Below, in pieces: positions 1 to 9,463 of a stretch of DNA of 13,025 nt. This DNA comes from DATBIO01 sp036556965. GTDB lineage: Bacteria; Acidobacteriota; Vicinamibacteria; Fen-336. The number at the start of each line of letters is the position of its first letter. Position 1 is the stretch's first letter. Under the pieces are notes generated by a model that saw nothing but the letters and a program-made list of their open reading frames with translations, was not told the DNA's origin and searched no databases. Position numbers and translations under genes: made by a program. The stretch spans positions 1 through 13,025 of the forward strand of contig DATBIO010000012.1 in the NCBI GenBank assembly GCA_036556965.1. Direction: 5' to 3'.

Positions 1-3521
<3,521 letters not shown>

Positions 3522-3534
3522 GGCGACGCCGCCG

Positions 3535-3551
3535 GGAGGACACCGTCCTCC
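3535..3551 (-). promoter_or_regulatory. Perfect hairpin just before the histidine kinase start
   Basis: A perfect 7-bp inverted repeat, GGAGGAC-ACC-GTCCTCC, lies 13 bases upstream of the histidine kinase ATG at 3521, in the 82-base gap after the STAS gene. In the minus-strand transcript the only Shine-Dalgarno-like GGAGG near this start is the left arm of the stem. The hairpin could hide the ribosome site or act as a weak attenuator between the genes. The function is inferred; only the repeat is seen. There is no T-tract, so a classical terminator is unlikely. Confidence 0.4.
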
Positions 3552-3603
3552 TTCCGCGCCCCAGCCGACACCCTCTCCACGGAGGACCCTCGCCCCCGCG
3601 CCT

Positions 3604-3981
3604 TCACCGGGGCTCCTCCCGCGCCTTCCTCTGCATCACGTCGAGGTAGGCGTCCAGCTCCTGGACGTTCCGGAAGACCGTGGCGAGGTCGGCGGCCCTT
3701 GCGATGTCGAAGACCTTCTGCACGGGGGCCTGGAGGTTCACGAACAGCACCGTGCCCGCGCGCTGGCTCATGCTCTTCTGGGCACGCAGGAACGCACGCA
3801 GGCCGGCGCTCGTGGTGTACTCGAGGCCGTCCAGGTCGAAGACCAATGCCTTGACCGCGGACTCCAGGACCCGGTCCAGCTCGCGGTCCAGTGCCGCGGC
3901 GGTCTCGTCATCGAGCCGCCCCGCCAGGTGCAGCGTCTTGGTGAACGAGCGCCCTTCCTCGAGTCGAATGCTCAGCGCCAT
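3604..3981 (-). CDS. STAS-domain anti-anti-sigma factor (RsbV/SpoIIAA-like)
   Basis: A 125-residue single-domain STAS protein, the usual size for anti-sigma factor antagonists. In partner switching the unphosphorylated form binds an RsbW-type kinase and frees that kinase's target, and phosphorylation of a serine in the STAS loop reverses this. The matching segment here is FDLDGLEYTTSAGLRAF (about 48-64). Ser58 sits where the phosphorylated Ser of the family motif D-S-S/T-G-L is expected, but the usual Asp before it is Thr57 and the following Ser/Thr is Ala. This should keep phosphorylation possible while changing the loop chemistry. The start is ATG at 3981, preceded by GAGAGGGGGG; longer in-frame extensions upstream run into the preceding intergenic sequence and lack domain character. 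The gene lies 49 bases after the RsbW-like gene and 82 before the hybrid kinase, so all three probably share a transcript. The direct partner is most likely the adjacent anti-sigma kinase (inference from context). Confidence 0.88.
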   Translation of the reverse strand: MALSIRLEEGRSFTKTLHLAGRLDDETAAALDRELDRVLESAVKALVFDLDGLEYTTSAGLRAFLRAQKSMSQRAGTVLFVNLQAPVQKVFDIARAADLATVFRNVQELDAYLDVMQRKAREEPR

Positions 3982-4030
3982 GTTGCCCCCCTCTCGTGGG
4001 CCCACCGGAGCGCGGTCGCTTCGCGGAGGG

Positions 4031-4468
4031 TCACCGCCCCCCCATCCGCTTGACGAGGCGCAGCACGTTGGTGGGGCCTTCCCGAACGTAGCGCGCCTCC
4101 TCGACGAGGGCACGTACCAGCGTCAGGCCCAGCCCTCCCAGCGGTCGCTGTTCCAGCGGCGCGTCGAGGTCGGAGGGAGGCTGGGCCAGGGGATCGAAGG
4201 CCCTCCCCTGGTCGCGGAACTCGAGCACGGCGGCGGCGTCGCTGAGGGAGACGAGCAGCTCGACCACGGGCATCTCCCCCGGCTCGAAGCCGTGCCTCGC
4301 GATGTTGGTCAGCACCTCTTCCGCGACCAGGCGCAGCTCGAGCACGACGGGCTCGAGGAAGCCGGCGGCGCGACATCGGGCCTCCAATTGGTCGAGCGCC
4401 TCCCGGCCCTGCCTCCGGGCGTCGGCGATCACGATGTGCTCGGGCAGCGCTCCGCCTCCCGCGGCCAA
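4031..4468 (-). CDS. Anti-sigma regulatory factor / serine kinase (RsbW-like, HATPase_c_2)
   Basis: A 145-residue GHKL ATPase of the RsbW/SpoIIAB type. Such proteins hold a sigma factor or another target inactive and phosphorylate the partner STAS protein on serine. Visible motifs: N-box LVAEEVLTNIARH (47-59, with Glu50/51 and Asn55), G1 box FRDQGRAFDP (84-93, with Asp86 and Gly88), and G2 box LGGLGLTLV (110-118). There is no transmembrane segment or extra domain. The start is TTG at 4468, chosen because GAGGAG at 4478-4483 lies 9 bases upstream, an ordinary spacing; the next candidate, GTG at codon 13, lacks a comparable site. It is the first gene of the probable operon that continues to the STAS protein and the hybrid kinase. 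A copy of the shared 17-base element (4569-4585) lies 100 bases upstream and points at it. No sigma factor or PP2C phosphatase is visible nearby, so its output target is unknown. Confidence 0.88.
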   Translation of the reverse strand: MAAGGGALPEHIVIADARRQGREALDQLEARCRAAGFLEPVVLELRLVAEEVLTNIARHGFEPGEMPVVELLVSLSDAAAVLEFRDQGRAFDPLAQPPSDLDAPLEQRPLGGLGLTLVRALVEEARYVREGPTNVLRLVKRMGGR

Positions 4469-4477
4469 CTTCGGCCG

Positions 4478-4483
4478 CTCCTC
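4478..4483 (-). promoter_or_regulatory. Ribosome binding site deciding a TTG start
   Basis: GAGGAG, read on the minus strand and preceded by a further GGA, lies 9 bases before the TTG at 4468. This is the main support for using TTG as the start of the RsbW-like gene. Confidence 0.6.
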
Positions 4484-4568
4484 TCCTTCAGCCCCACCGC
4501 CGGCACGGGTGGCGCAGGGTGTCGCGATCCCCTTCCTGGGCCGAAGGATATAGGGCCGCCGCTCGACC

Positions 4569-4585
4569 GGCTATCCGGAAACTGC
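4569..4585 (-). promoter_or_regulatory. Shared 17-base upstream element, copy 1 (before RsbW-like gene)
   Basis: Minus-strand sequence GCAGTTTCCGGATAGCC in the 158-base gap between the SulP stop (4627) and the RsbW-like start (4468). It matches the other two copies in at least 14 of 17 positions and points toward the downstream gene. Eighteen bases after its GGATAG core is TATATC (4552-4547), which could act as a -10 box. That would put transcription start near 4540, giving a leader of about 70 bases. Whether the element is a -35 region for an alternative sigma factor or an activator site is not decided by sequence alone. Confidence 0.6.
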
Positions 4586-4626
4586 ACCACTGAACGGTCT
4601 CCTGGGCGCTTCGACGACGCCGGAGG

Positions 4627-6351
4627 CTATGGGGCGAGGGATCGGCGGCCGACGTATTCCTCGACCGCCTGCGGGACGGTGAAGTACATCCTCTCCTCGC
4701 CCAGCCGCTCGCCGAGGGGCGTGCGCCGGACCATCTCCAGGGCCTCGCGGCTGAGCGCGGCGAGCCACAGCTCGATCCCCTGCTCCCGCAGCTTCGCCTC
4801 GGCCTCCCCCAGCATCTTCAGCGCGGTGAACTCGAAGCCCGGGATCCCGCCGCAATCGAGCAGGAGGACCCTCGGCCGGGCGGCGAGGACCAGCGGCCAG
4901 ATGCCGTCGCCGATGTTCTGGGCGTTCCCGAAGTAGACGCGGCCCTCCGTCCTCAGGATCAGGAGCCCGGGGAAGGACTCGTCGTCCGGGTGCTCGGCCG
5001 ACTCCGGCCGGAAGGCGTCGGTGCCCCGCTTGCGCCGCATCACGTAGACGGGCGGGTTGTTGGCCATGTGCAGCAGGCTGAGCATGGACAGCACGACGGC
5101 GGCGAGGATCCCCTTCAGGGTGCCGAGCAGCACCACGCCCACGCACGCGACGAGAGCCCAGCGGAACTCCACCGTCCGGACCCGGCGGATGGCGCGGAAG
5201 TCCGCCGGGCTGACCAGGCCCACCGAGGTCGCGATGACCACGGCCGCCAGCGCGGCCTGGGGTATCAGCCCCATGAGCGGCGCCAGGAAGAGCAGGGTGG
5301 CCAGCGTCACCGCCGCGGTCACGAGCGCGGCCACCTGCGTGCGCGCCCCCGCCTTACGGTTCACCGCCGTCTGGGACGTGCCGCCCCCCGCGGGCATGGC
5401 GCCCACGAGGCCGCCCAGCAGCGTCGCCGCCCCCGTGGCCACCAGCTCCTGGTTGGGATCGGGCCGCGGCTCACCGGACGCGGTGAAGGCGCGCCCGGCG
5501 GCGATCGTCTCCGTGAAGCTCATGAGGGCGATGGCCACCGCCGCCGGCCAGAGCGCCTCGAGGAGCCCGAGGTCCGGCCGCACCAGACCGGGAAGCCCCC
5601 CCGGGATGTGCCCGACGACCGCGACCCCCGATGCCTGGAGGCCGAGGAAGGCAGAGGCCGCGATGCCGCCCCCCACGGCGAGGAGGGGCGAGGGCAGGCG
5701 GGGCGCGAAGTGCTCCAGGCCGAACACCACGACGAGGGTGGCGGCCCCGACGGCCAGCGTCGGCAACGAGGTGTCCGGCAGGTGCCGGACCAGCGCGGCG
5801 ATGTCGCGGAACCACCCCGCCTTGTCGTAGTGGAGGCCCAGGAGCTTGGGCGCCTGATCGACCACGATGACCAGCCCGATGCCGGCCTTGAAGCCGGCGA
5901 GGACGGGCTCGGAGATGAAGTTGGCCACGAAGCCGAGGCGCAGGACGCGCGCGAGGACCAGGATCGCGCCCACCATCAGGGTGAGGGTGGCGGAGGCGGT
6001 GGCCAGGGCGGCGCTCTCGCCCTGGGGAACCACGGCGCCGAGGGCGCTCCCGCAGAGGATGCTGATGGTGGTGGTCGTGCTGACGCTCAAGACCCGCGAG
6101 GTGCCGAGGATCACGTAGACGGCCATCGGCACCAGCGCGGTGTAGAGGCCGACCTCCACGGGAAGCCCCGCGATGGTGGCATAGGCCATCGCCTTGGGGA
6201 TGACGACGGCGGCGGTGGTGAGACCCGCCACCACGTCGGCCCTCAGCCACGGGCGCTCGTATCGCGCCAGCCAGGCCACGGCGGGGACGAGGGCGCCCTT
6301 CCCCGGGGGGGGCCCGCTTCGGGGACCGATTGTCTCTCCCACGGATCGCAA
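4627..6351 (-). CDS. SulP/SLC26-family anion transporter with C-terminal STAS domain
   Basis: Inner-membrane anion transporter of 574 residues, the normal SulP length. The family moves sulfate, bicarbonate, chloride or dicarboxylates, and the substrate cannot be read from the sequence. Hydrophobic segments run from about 40 to 430. Family signatures seen: the GLPVEVGLYTALVP segment (62-75), SFTETIAAGRAF (278-289), and NQELVATGAATLLGG followed by AMPAGGGTSQTAVN (300-331). The cytoplasmic STAS domain is about 460-565. In the substrate-region loop the usual S-x-x-L-S-V-G-P is replaced by SRVLSVSTTTT (85-95), indicating a divergent subfamily. The start is uncertain: TTG at 6351 gives the longest frame but has no ribosome site and overlaps a possible -10 box. 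GTG at 6342 or GTG at 6279 are alternatives, and the conserved part begins around residue 30. The stop is TAG at 4627-4629. It is preceded by its own copy of the 17-base element (6374-6390), so it may be transcribed separately from the PI-PLC gene upstream. Confidence 0.9.
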   Translation of the reverse strand: MRSVGETIGPRSGPPPGKGALVPAVAWLARYERPWLRADVVAGLTTAAVVIPKAMAYATIAGLPVEVGLYTALVPMAVYVILGTSRVLSVSTTTTISILCGSALGAVVPQGESAALATASATLTLMVGAILVLARVLRLGFVANFISEPVLAGFKAGIGLVIVVDQAPKLLGLHYDKAGWFRDIAALVRHLPDTSLPTLAVGAATLVVVFGLEHFAPRLPSPLLAVGGGIAASAFLGLQASGVAVVGHIPGGLPGLVRPDLGLLEALWPAAVAIALMSFTETIAAGRAFTASGEPRPDPNQELVATGAATLLGGLVGAMPAGGGTSQTAVNRKAGARTQVAALVTAAVTLATLLFLAPLMGLIPQAALAAVVIATSVGLVSPADFRAIRRVRTVEFRWALVACVGVVLLGTLKGILAAVVLSMLSLLHMANNPPVYVMRRKRGTDAFRPESAEHPDDESFPGLLILRTEGRVYFGNAQNIGDGIWPLVLAARPRVLLLDCGGIPGFEFTALKMLGEAEAKLREQGIELWLAALSREALEMVRRTPLGERLGEERMYFTVPQAVEEYVGRRSLAP

Positions 6352-6373
6352 CTCTACCGGGAGAGGCCCGGGT

Positions 6374-6390
6374 GGCTATCCCGAAACTGC
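6374..6390 (-). promoter_or_regulatory. Shared 17-base upstream element, copy 2 (before SulP)
   Basis: Minus-strand sequence GCAGTTTCGGGATAGCC in the 67-base gap between the PI-PLC gene stop (6419) and the SulP start region. It differs from copy 1 at one position only. Nineteen bases after the GGATAG core is TAGAGT (6356-6351). If that is a -10 box, the TTG at 6351 would not be in the transcript and SulP would begin at a GTG downstream (6342 or 6279). Confidence 0.6.
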
Positions 6391-6418
6391 GAGCCGCGGC
6401 TGCGGCTCCGGCGGGCGC

Positions 6419-8536
6419 TCATCGCGGGGCGCCCTCCCCCACGCCGTTGAGGGTCCGCACCGCCTGGAAGAGGGCGCCCGTGCGGTAGAAGTCCACCGCG
6501 ATCACGGTGGGCCGCTTCCCCCTCTCCGCCTGGCAGGCTCTCGCGCGCGCGAGGAGCGCGGCGTAGGCGTTGACGATGGCCGCGTTGCTGGGCTTGGGCG
6601 CGGGGGTGGTGTCGATCCAGTTGTTCATCAGGAAGAGCGAGCCGGCGGTGCCGCCGCGGTTGGGTGCGCACGCCATCTCCGACGGCTGCTTGAAGCGGTA
6701 GGGCGTCTCCTGCATGAGCTGGAAGGCGGAGTGGATCCAGGGGACGCCCGGCCGTCCGGACTCGGTCTGCACGAGCACGCGCTCGCCGGCGTCGATCATC
6801 TCGCGCAGCGTGGGCCAGGGCGGGCCCGGCGCTCCGCGGTACACCAGGCCTTCCAGCCCGCTCTCCGCGAACGCCTGCGCCAGGTCCTGGGGCGCGACGT
6901 AGTCCTCCACCACCAGCACCAGGACCTCGTTCGGGTTGTGCACCAGGAACTCGTGCACGCGCCGCAGGGCGTCCGCGAGCGGGAGGGCCCCCAGCTCGCA
7001 GAAGCCGTGGCAGAGGTACAGGCCGCGCGCTCCCTCCTCCTTGCCCACCAGGCGGTCGCGGATGCGCATGGCCGCCTCCACCGCCTCCTTGCCCACGGCC
7101 TCCTCGAGCTTCTCGCGGGAGGTCGTCTCGCTGTCGAGGTCGGTCTTCACGCGGCCCTCCACGGGGATCCCGTAGTGCACGTCGAGGAGCAGGGCGCGGA
7201 TCCCGTCCTGGAGCTGGGCGGGAATGCCGCGCTCCTGCTGCGGGAAGAGCCAGTCGGACACGTCGGCGGACGACATGGAGTTGTGGGTGGCGGGGAAGAC
7301 GACCTCGTCCAGCCGGCGCGCGCAGAGGGCGGGCGCGCCGTTGCAGGCGTCGTCGGCCAGGGAGGAGGGCGCCGGCCGCGGCCTCGCCAGCCAGGCGACG
7401 GCGGCGGCCAGGATCGCGGCCAGGGCGAGCACCACCGCCACCCGGAGGCCGGCCTTCCGGGCCGCCTCCGCCGGACCCGCCGAGGGCGCGTCGGCCACCG
7501 CCCGGGGCACCGCCTCGAAGACCTGGCGCAGCCCCACGAAGGCCAGCAGCGCTCCGCCCACGACGATCAGCGCCGATGCGGTGGCGGCGGGCCGGAGCAC
7601 GGCGAAGCTCCCGGCCCCGGCCAGCACGGCGCCGCGCAGGAGGCGGTCCCGGGTGGCCCCGGGCGGCGCCTCGAGCCAGGCCGCCACCCTCCTCGCCGTC
7701 TGCATGGGGTCGAAGCGGGCGGCCAGCGACTGGCTTGCGGCCTGGAGCACGATCCCCACGCCGCCCAGGACGAGAGCCCAGGCCCGCAGCGCGCCCGTGT
7801 AGGCGTCCCACAGGCCGGCCGCCGCCCGCTTCGCCAGCTCGTCCTGCGGCAGCCCTCCCACGATCATCCGGCCCGCCGGCCCGAGGAGCAGCAGCGCCAC
7901 TCCCGCCACGAGGAGGTCGAGCCCGAGCCGTCCCAGCGCCCGCCGCGGGCTCCGGGCCAGGAGCACGCCGGCGGCGGCGAGGAGCACGCCGCCGAACCCC
8001 AGCCCGGCGGCCAGCCACTGCGACCTCCGCGACACGTCCCAGAGCCTCAGGGCCAGGCGGTCCACGCCGCCCTGCCCGAAGGAAGCGAGGGCGCCCTGCA
8101 CCCGGATGGGCACCTTCTCGGCCAGGTCGGGGTTCGCCCGCGCGAGGGCGCTCCGCAGGATCACGCCCACGTCGGGCACCGAGACCATCACCGTCCGTCC
8201 CCCCTCGGAGAAGAGGCCGCGGTGGGTCACGCGCGCCGCCGTCCGCACCATGGCCTGGAAGCTCGAGGAGGACACGGCGCCGCGCGCGGTGGCCACGATC
8301 AGGGGCCGGAAAGCCGTCACGTCCGGGGCCTGCTTGATGACGGCGCTCGCCGCACGGTCCGCGACGAAGTCGGCGACGCGCGGGTCGGCCAGGCTGGCGG
8401 CCAGGCGCTCGGCGAAGGCGTCCGGGTAGAAGAGCGCGCGCCGGGCGACGCTCAGGATCGCCCCCAGCGCGAGGGCGACCACACCGAGGGTGACGAGCAG
8501 GTCGGCGGCCACCCTCCTGAGCGGCGCCACGCTCAC
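6419..8536 (-). CDS. Multi-pass membrane protein with C-terminal PI-PLC X-type phosphodiesterase domain
   Basis: A 705-residue fusion. The N-terminal 390 residues hold a TM at about 10-30, a periplasmic segment (31-172) and further TMs near 174-195, 205-226, 250-268, 303-336 (two) and 364-383. Residues 397-705 form a PI-PLC-like TIM barrel: the entry CNGAPALC (398-405), EVVFPATHNSMSS with catalytic-type His418, GIRALLLDVHYG (445-456) with Arg447 and Asp452, and LYLCHGFCELG with second-His candidate His510. Known PLC-X enzymes cleave phosphodiesters of inositol lipids by general acid/base catalysis; the substrate of this bacterial type is unknown. By topology the barrel should lie outside the inner membrane, and the paired cysteines (398/405, 509/513) suit the periplasm (inference). 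The start is GTG at 8536; GTG at 8530 in the same frame is attractive because GGAGG then sits 7 bases upstream. The gene follows the small secreted-protein gene by 27 bases, so the two are probably co-transcribed. Confidence 0.85.
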   Translation of the reverse strand: MSVAPLRRVAADLLVTLGVVALALGAILSVARRALFYPDAFAERLAASLADPRVADFVADRAASAVIKQAPDVTAFRPLIVATARGAVSSSSFQAMVRTAARVTHRGLFSEGGRTVMVSVPDVGVILRSALARANPDLAEKVPIRVQGALASFGQGGVDRLALRLWDVSRRSQWLAAGLGFGGVLLAAAGVLLARSPRRALGRLGLDLLVAGVALLLLGPAGRMIVGGLPQDELAKRAAAGLWDAYTGALRAWALVLGGVGIVLQAASQSLAARFDPMQTARRVAAWLEAPPGATRDRLLRGAVLAGAGSFAVLRPAATASALIVVGGALLAFVGLRQVFEAVPRAVADAPSAGPAEAARKAGLRVAVVLALAAILAAAVAWLARPRPAPSSLADDACNGAPALCARRLDEVVFPATHNSMSSADVSDWLFPQQERGIPAQLQDGIRALLLDVHYGIPVEGRVKTDLDSETTSREKLEEAVGKEAVEAAMRIRDRLVGKEEGARGLYLCHGFCELGALPLADALRRVHEFLVHNPNEVLVLVVEDYVAPQDLAQAFAESGLEGLVYRGAPGPPWPTLREMIDAGERVLVQTESGRPGVPWIHSAFQLMQETPYRFKQPSEMACAPNRGGTAGSLFLMNNWIDTTPAPKPSNAAIVNAYAALLARARACQAERGKRPTVIAVDFYRTGALFQAVRTLNGVGEGAPR

Positions 8537-8563
8537 GCCTCCACGGTCGGCGGACGCGGCGGC

Positions 8564-9091
8564 CTACCGGACGAAGGTCAGCGGCAGCCGGCGGTTCCCG
8601 TACCGCACCTCGAGGCTGAGCGACCCCTCGCCCTCGCCCACCTGGAGGGCGAGCCGGGGAACGGTGTCCGTGGTGGTCTCGAAGCGCGCCGGGGCCTTGT
8701 ACACCGTGGTTCCCTCGGGGGCGGGCGCGATCACGTCGCGCACCAGGACGTCCCGCATGTCCACGCGGCGCAGCTCGAGGGCGAGGCCCTTCCCGTCGAG
8801 GTTGGGCCAGAGGGCCAGGGCGTAGTTCGCGGCCGGCACCTTCGTCCCCTCCAGGGTGAAGGGGGCCGTGGTCACGATGCGCGCCAGCATCCAGTTGCGC
8901 TGGGCCTCGGGCAGGGCGCTGCCGCCCTTCTCCATCGCCTCGAACAGCTCGGGCCGCCAGTGGAAGTCCACGAAGCGCATCTCGAAGCCCGGCTTCCGGA
9001 CGCTGTGTACCGAGAGGTCGGCGGCCGGCTGCATCTGGGCGGCCGGCGCCAGGGCCGCCAGGGCCAGCAGCATGTAGACAGGCTGGGTCAT
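8564..9091 (-). CDS. Small secreted protein, possibly DUF2911-like
   Basis: A 175-residue exported protein with no firm family assignment. A hydrophobic leader (MTQPVYMLLALAALAPAAQ) looks like a signal peptide with cleavage near residue 19-24. The mature part is rich in alternating strand-like segments, including APFTLEGTKVPAANYALALW (76-95) and, at the end, SLSLEVRYGNRRLPLTFVR (157-175). The 'known-value-in-context' layout (a Gly-Thr-Lys-Val-Pro-Ala-x-x-Tyr-Ala-Leu turn, then a closing strand pair) resembles DUF2911 periplasmic proteins, but this is only a resemblance. No catalytic motif is seen. The start is ATG at 9091, fixed by GAGGAGG 4 bases upstream (9096-9102); the open frame further upstream is intergenic. 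It is the first gene of a two-gene unit with the PI-PLC membrane protein, so it may act in the periplasm with that enzyme (inference). Its promoter should lie in the divergent gap. Confidence 0.8.
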   Translation of the reverse strand: MTQPVYMLLALAALAPAAQMQPAADLSVHSVRKPGFEMRFVDFHWRPELFEAMEKGGSALPEAQRNWMLARIVTTAPFTLEGTKVPAANYALALWPNLDGKGLALELRRVDMRDVLVRDVIAPAPEGTTVYKAPARFETTTDTVPRLALQVGEGEGSLSLEVRYGNRRLPLTFVR

Positions 9092-9453
9092 GTGTCCTCC
9101 TCGCGTTGGCGGGATGGTACGCGCAGCCGCCTCCTCGCGCATCCTGGCCGGCCGCGGCGCCCCGCGGAAGTAGCAGCCGGGTAAGTTACTGTTGCATCCG
9201 GCTCCCCCCCCGGGCCCAGGCGGCGCCTCCCGGGGCCTCCGGGCCGCGGCCCATGCCCTCGCGCAGTTTTCGGATAGTCCCCAGGCCCGGTCGGAGCTAC
9301 GTTCTAGGGGTCGTCGTCCCGGGCGGAGGCGTGTCTCCGCGACGGCCCCGCCCGCGAGGGCGCCGGCCCAAGGAGCGGTCCGTTGTCCCTGCAAGCCACG
9401 CGCATCGAGAACGACCTCCCGGGCGACCGGGCGGTGCCCGCCGCGGCCGCCCC
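9092..9453. other. Divergent intergenic region
   Basis: About 360 bases separate the secreted-protein gene (minus) from the kinase-barrel gene (plus). It holds the strong ribosome site of the minus gene (9096-9102), an AT-richer patch at 9181-9197 (GTAAGTTACTGTTGCAT) that is a likely minus-strand promoter zone, copy 3 of the 17-base element (9263-9279), a possible plus -10 box TACGTT (9298-9303), a possible leader hairpin (CGGAG 9324-9328 with CTCCG 9335-9339, flanked by CGTCG 9312-9316 and CGACG 9340-9344), and a short leader frame from 9383. I see no other gene or repeat in it. The promoter and hairpin roles are inferred. Confidence 0.5.
9263..9279 (+). promoter_or_regulatory. Shared 17-base upstream element, copy 3 (before kinase-barrel gene)
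   Basis: GCAGTTTTCGGATAGTC on the plus strand, pointing to the kinase-barrel gene. It matches copies 1 and 2 at every position except three variable ones (C/T at 8, C/G at 9, C/T at 16). TACGTT starts 20 bases after the GGATAG core and could serve as a -10 box, giving a leader of about 70 bases to the TTG at 9383. Confidence 0.6.
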
Positions 9454-9463
9454 ATGGCGGTGA
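9383..9463 (+). CDS. Possible 26-codon leader frame overlapping the kinase-barrel start
   Basis: A TTG at 9383 has AAGGAG 7 bases upstream (9370-9375), the best ribosome site in this leader. It opens a 26-codon frame whose TGA (9461-9463) overlaps the ATG of the next gene at 9454. The peptide (MSLQATRIENDLPGD, then an Ala-rich end) resembles nothing I know. Two readings fit. It may be a leader peptide that couples translation to the main gene, whose own ATG has no visible ribosome site. Alternatively it may be the true N-terminus, separated from the main frame by a frameshift, which would give the signal peptide a charged n-region. Evidence is only the ribosome site and the overlap; chance is possible. 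Confidence 0.35.
   Translation: MSLQATRIENDLPGDRAVPAAAAPWR

Noticed and set aside
4569..4585. 17-base element as a sigma-54, ECF GGAAC/GTC or FliA promoter, or as a transposon end
   Set aside because: It lacks the GG-N10-GC spacing of sigma-54 and the ECF -35/-10 pair. The resemblance to FliA boxes is partial. There is no transposase, target duplication or paired inverted copy, so I leave the class open.
4590..4626. Intrinsic terminator after SulP
   Set aside because: No strong stem followed by a T-run could be found in the gap, so read-through into the RsbW-like gene remains possible.
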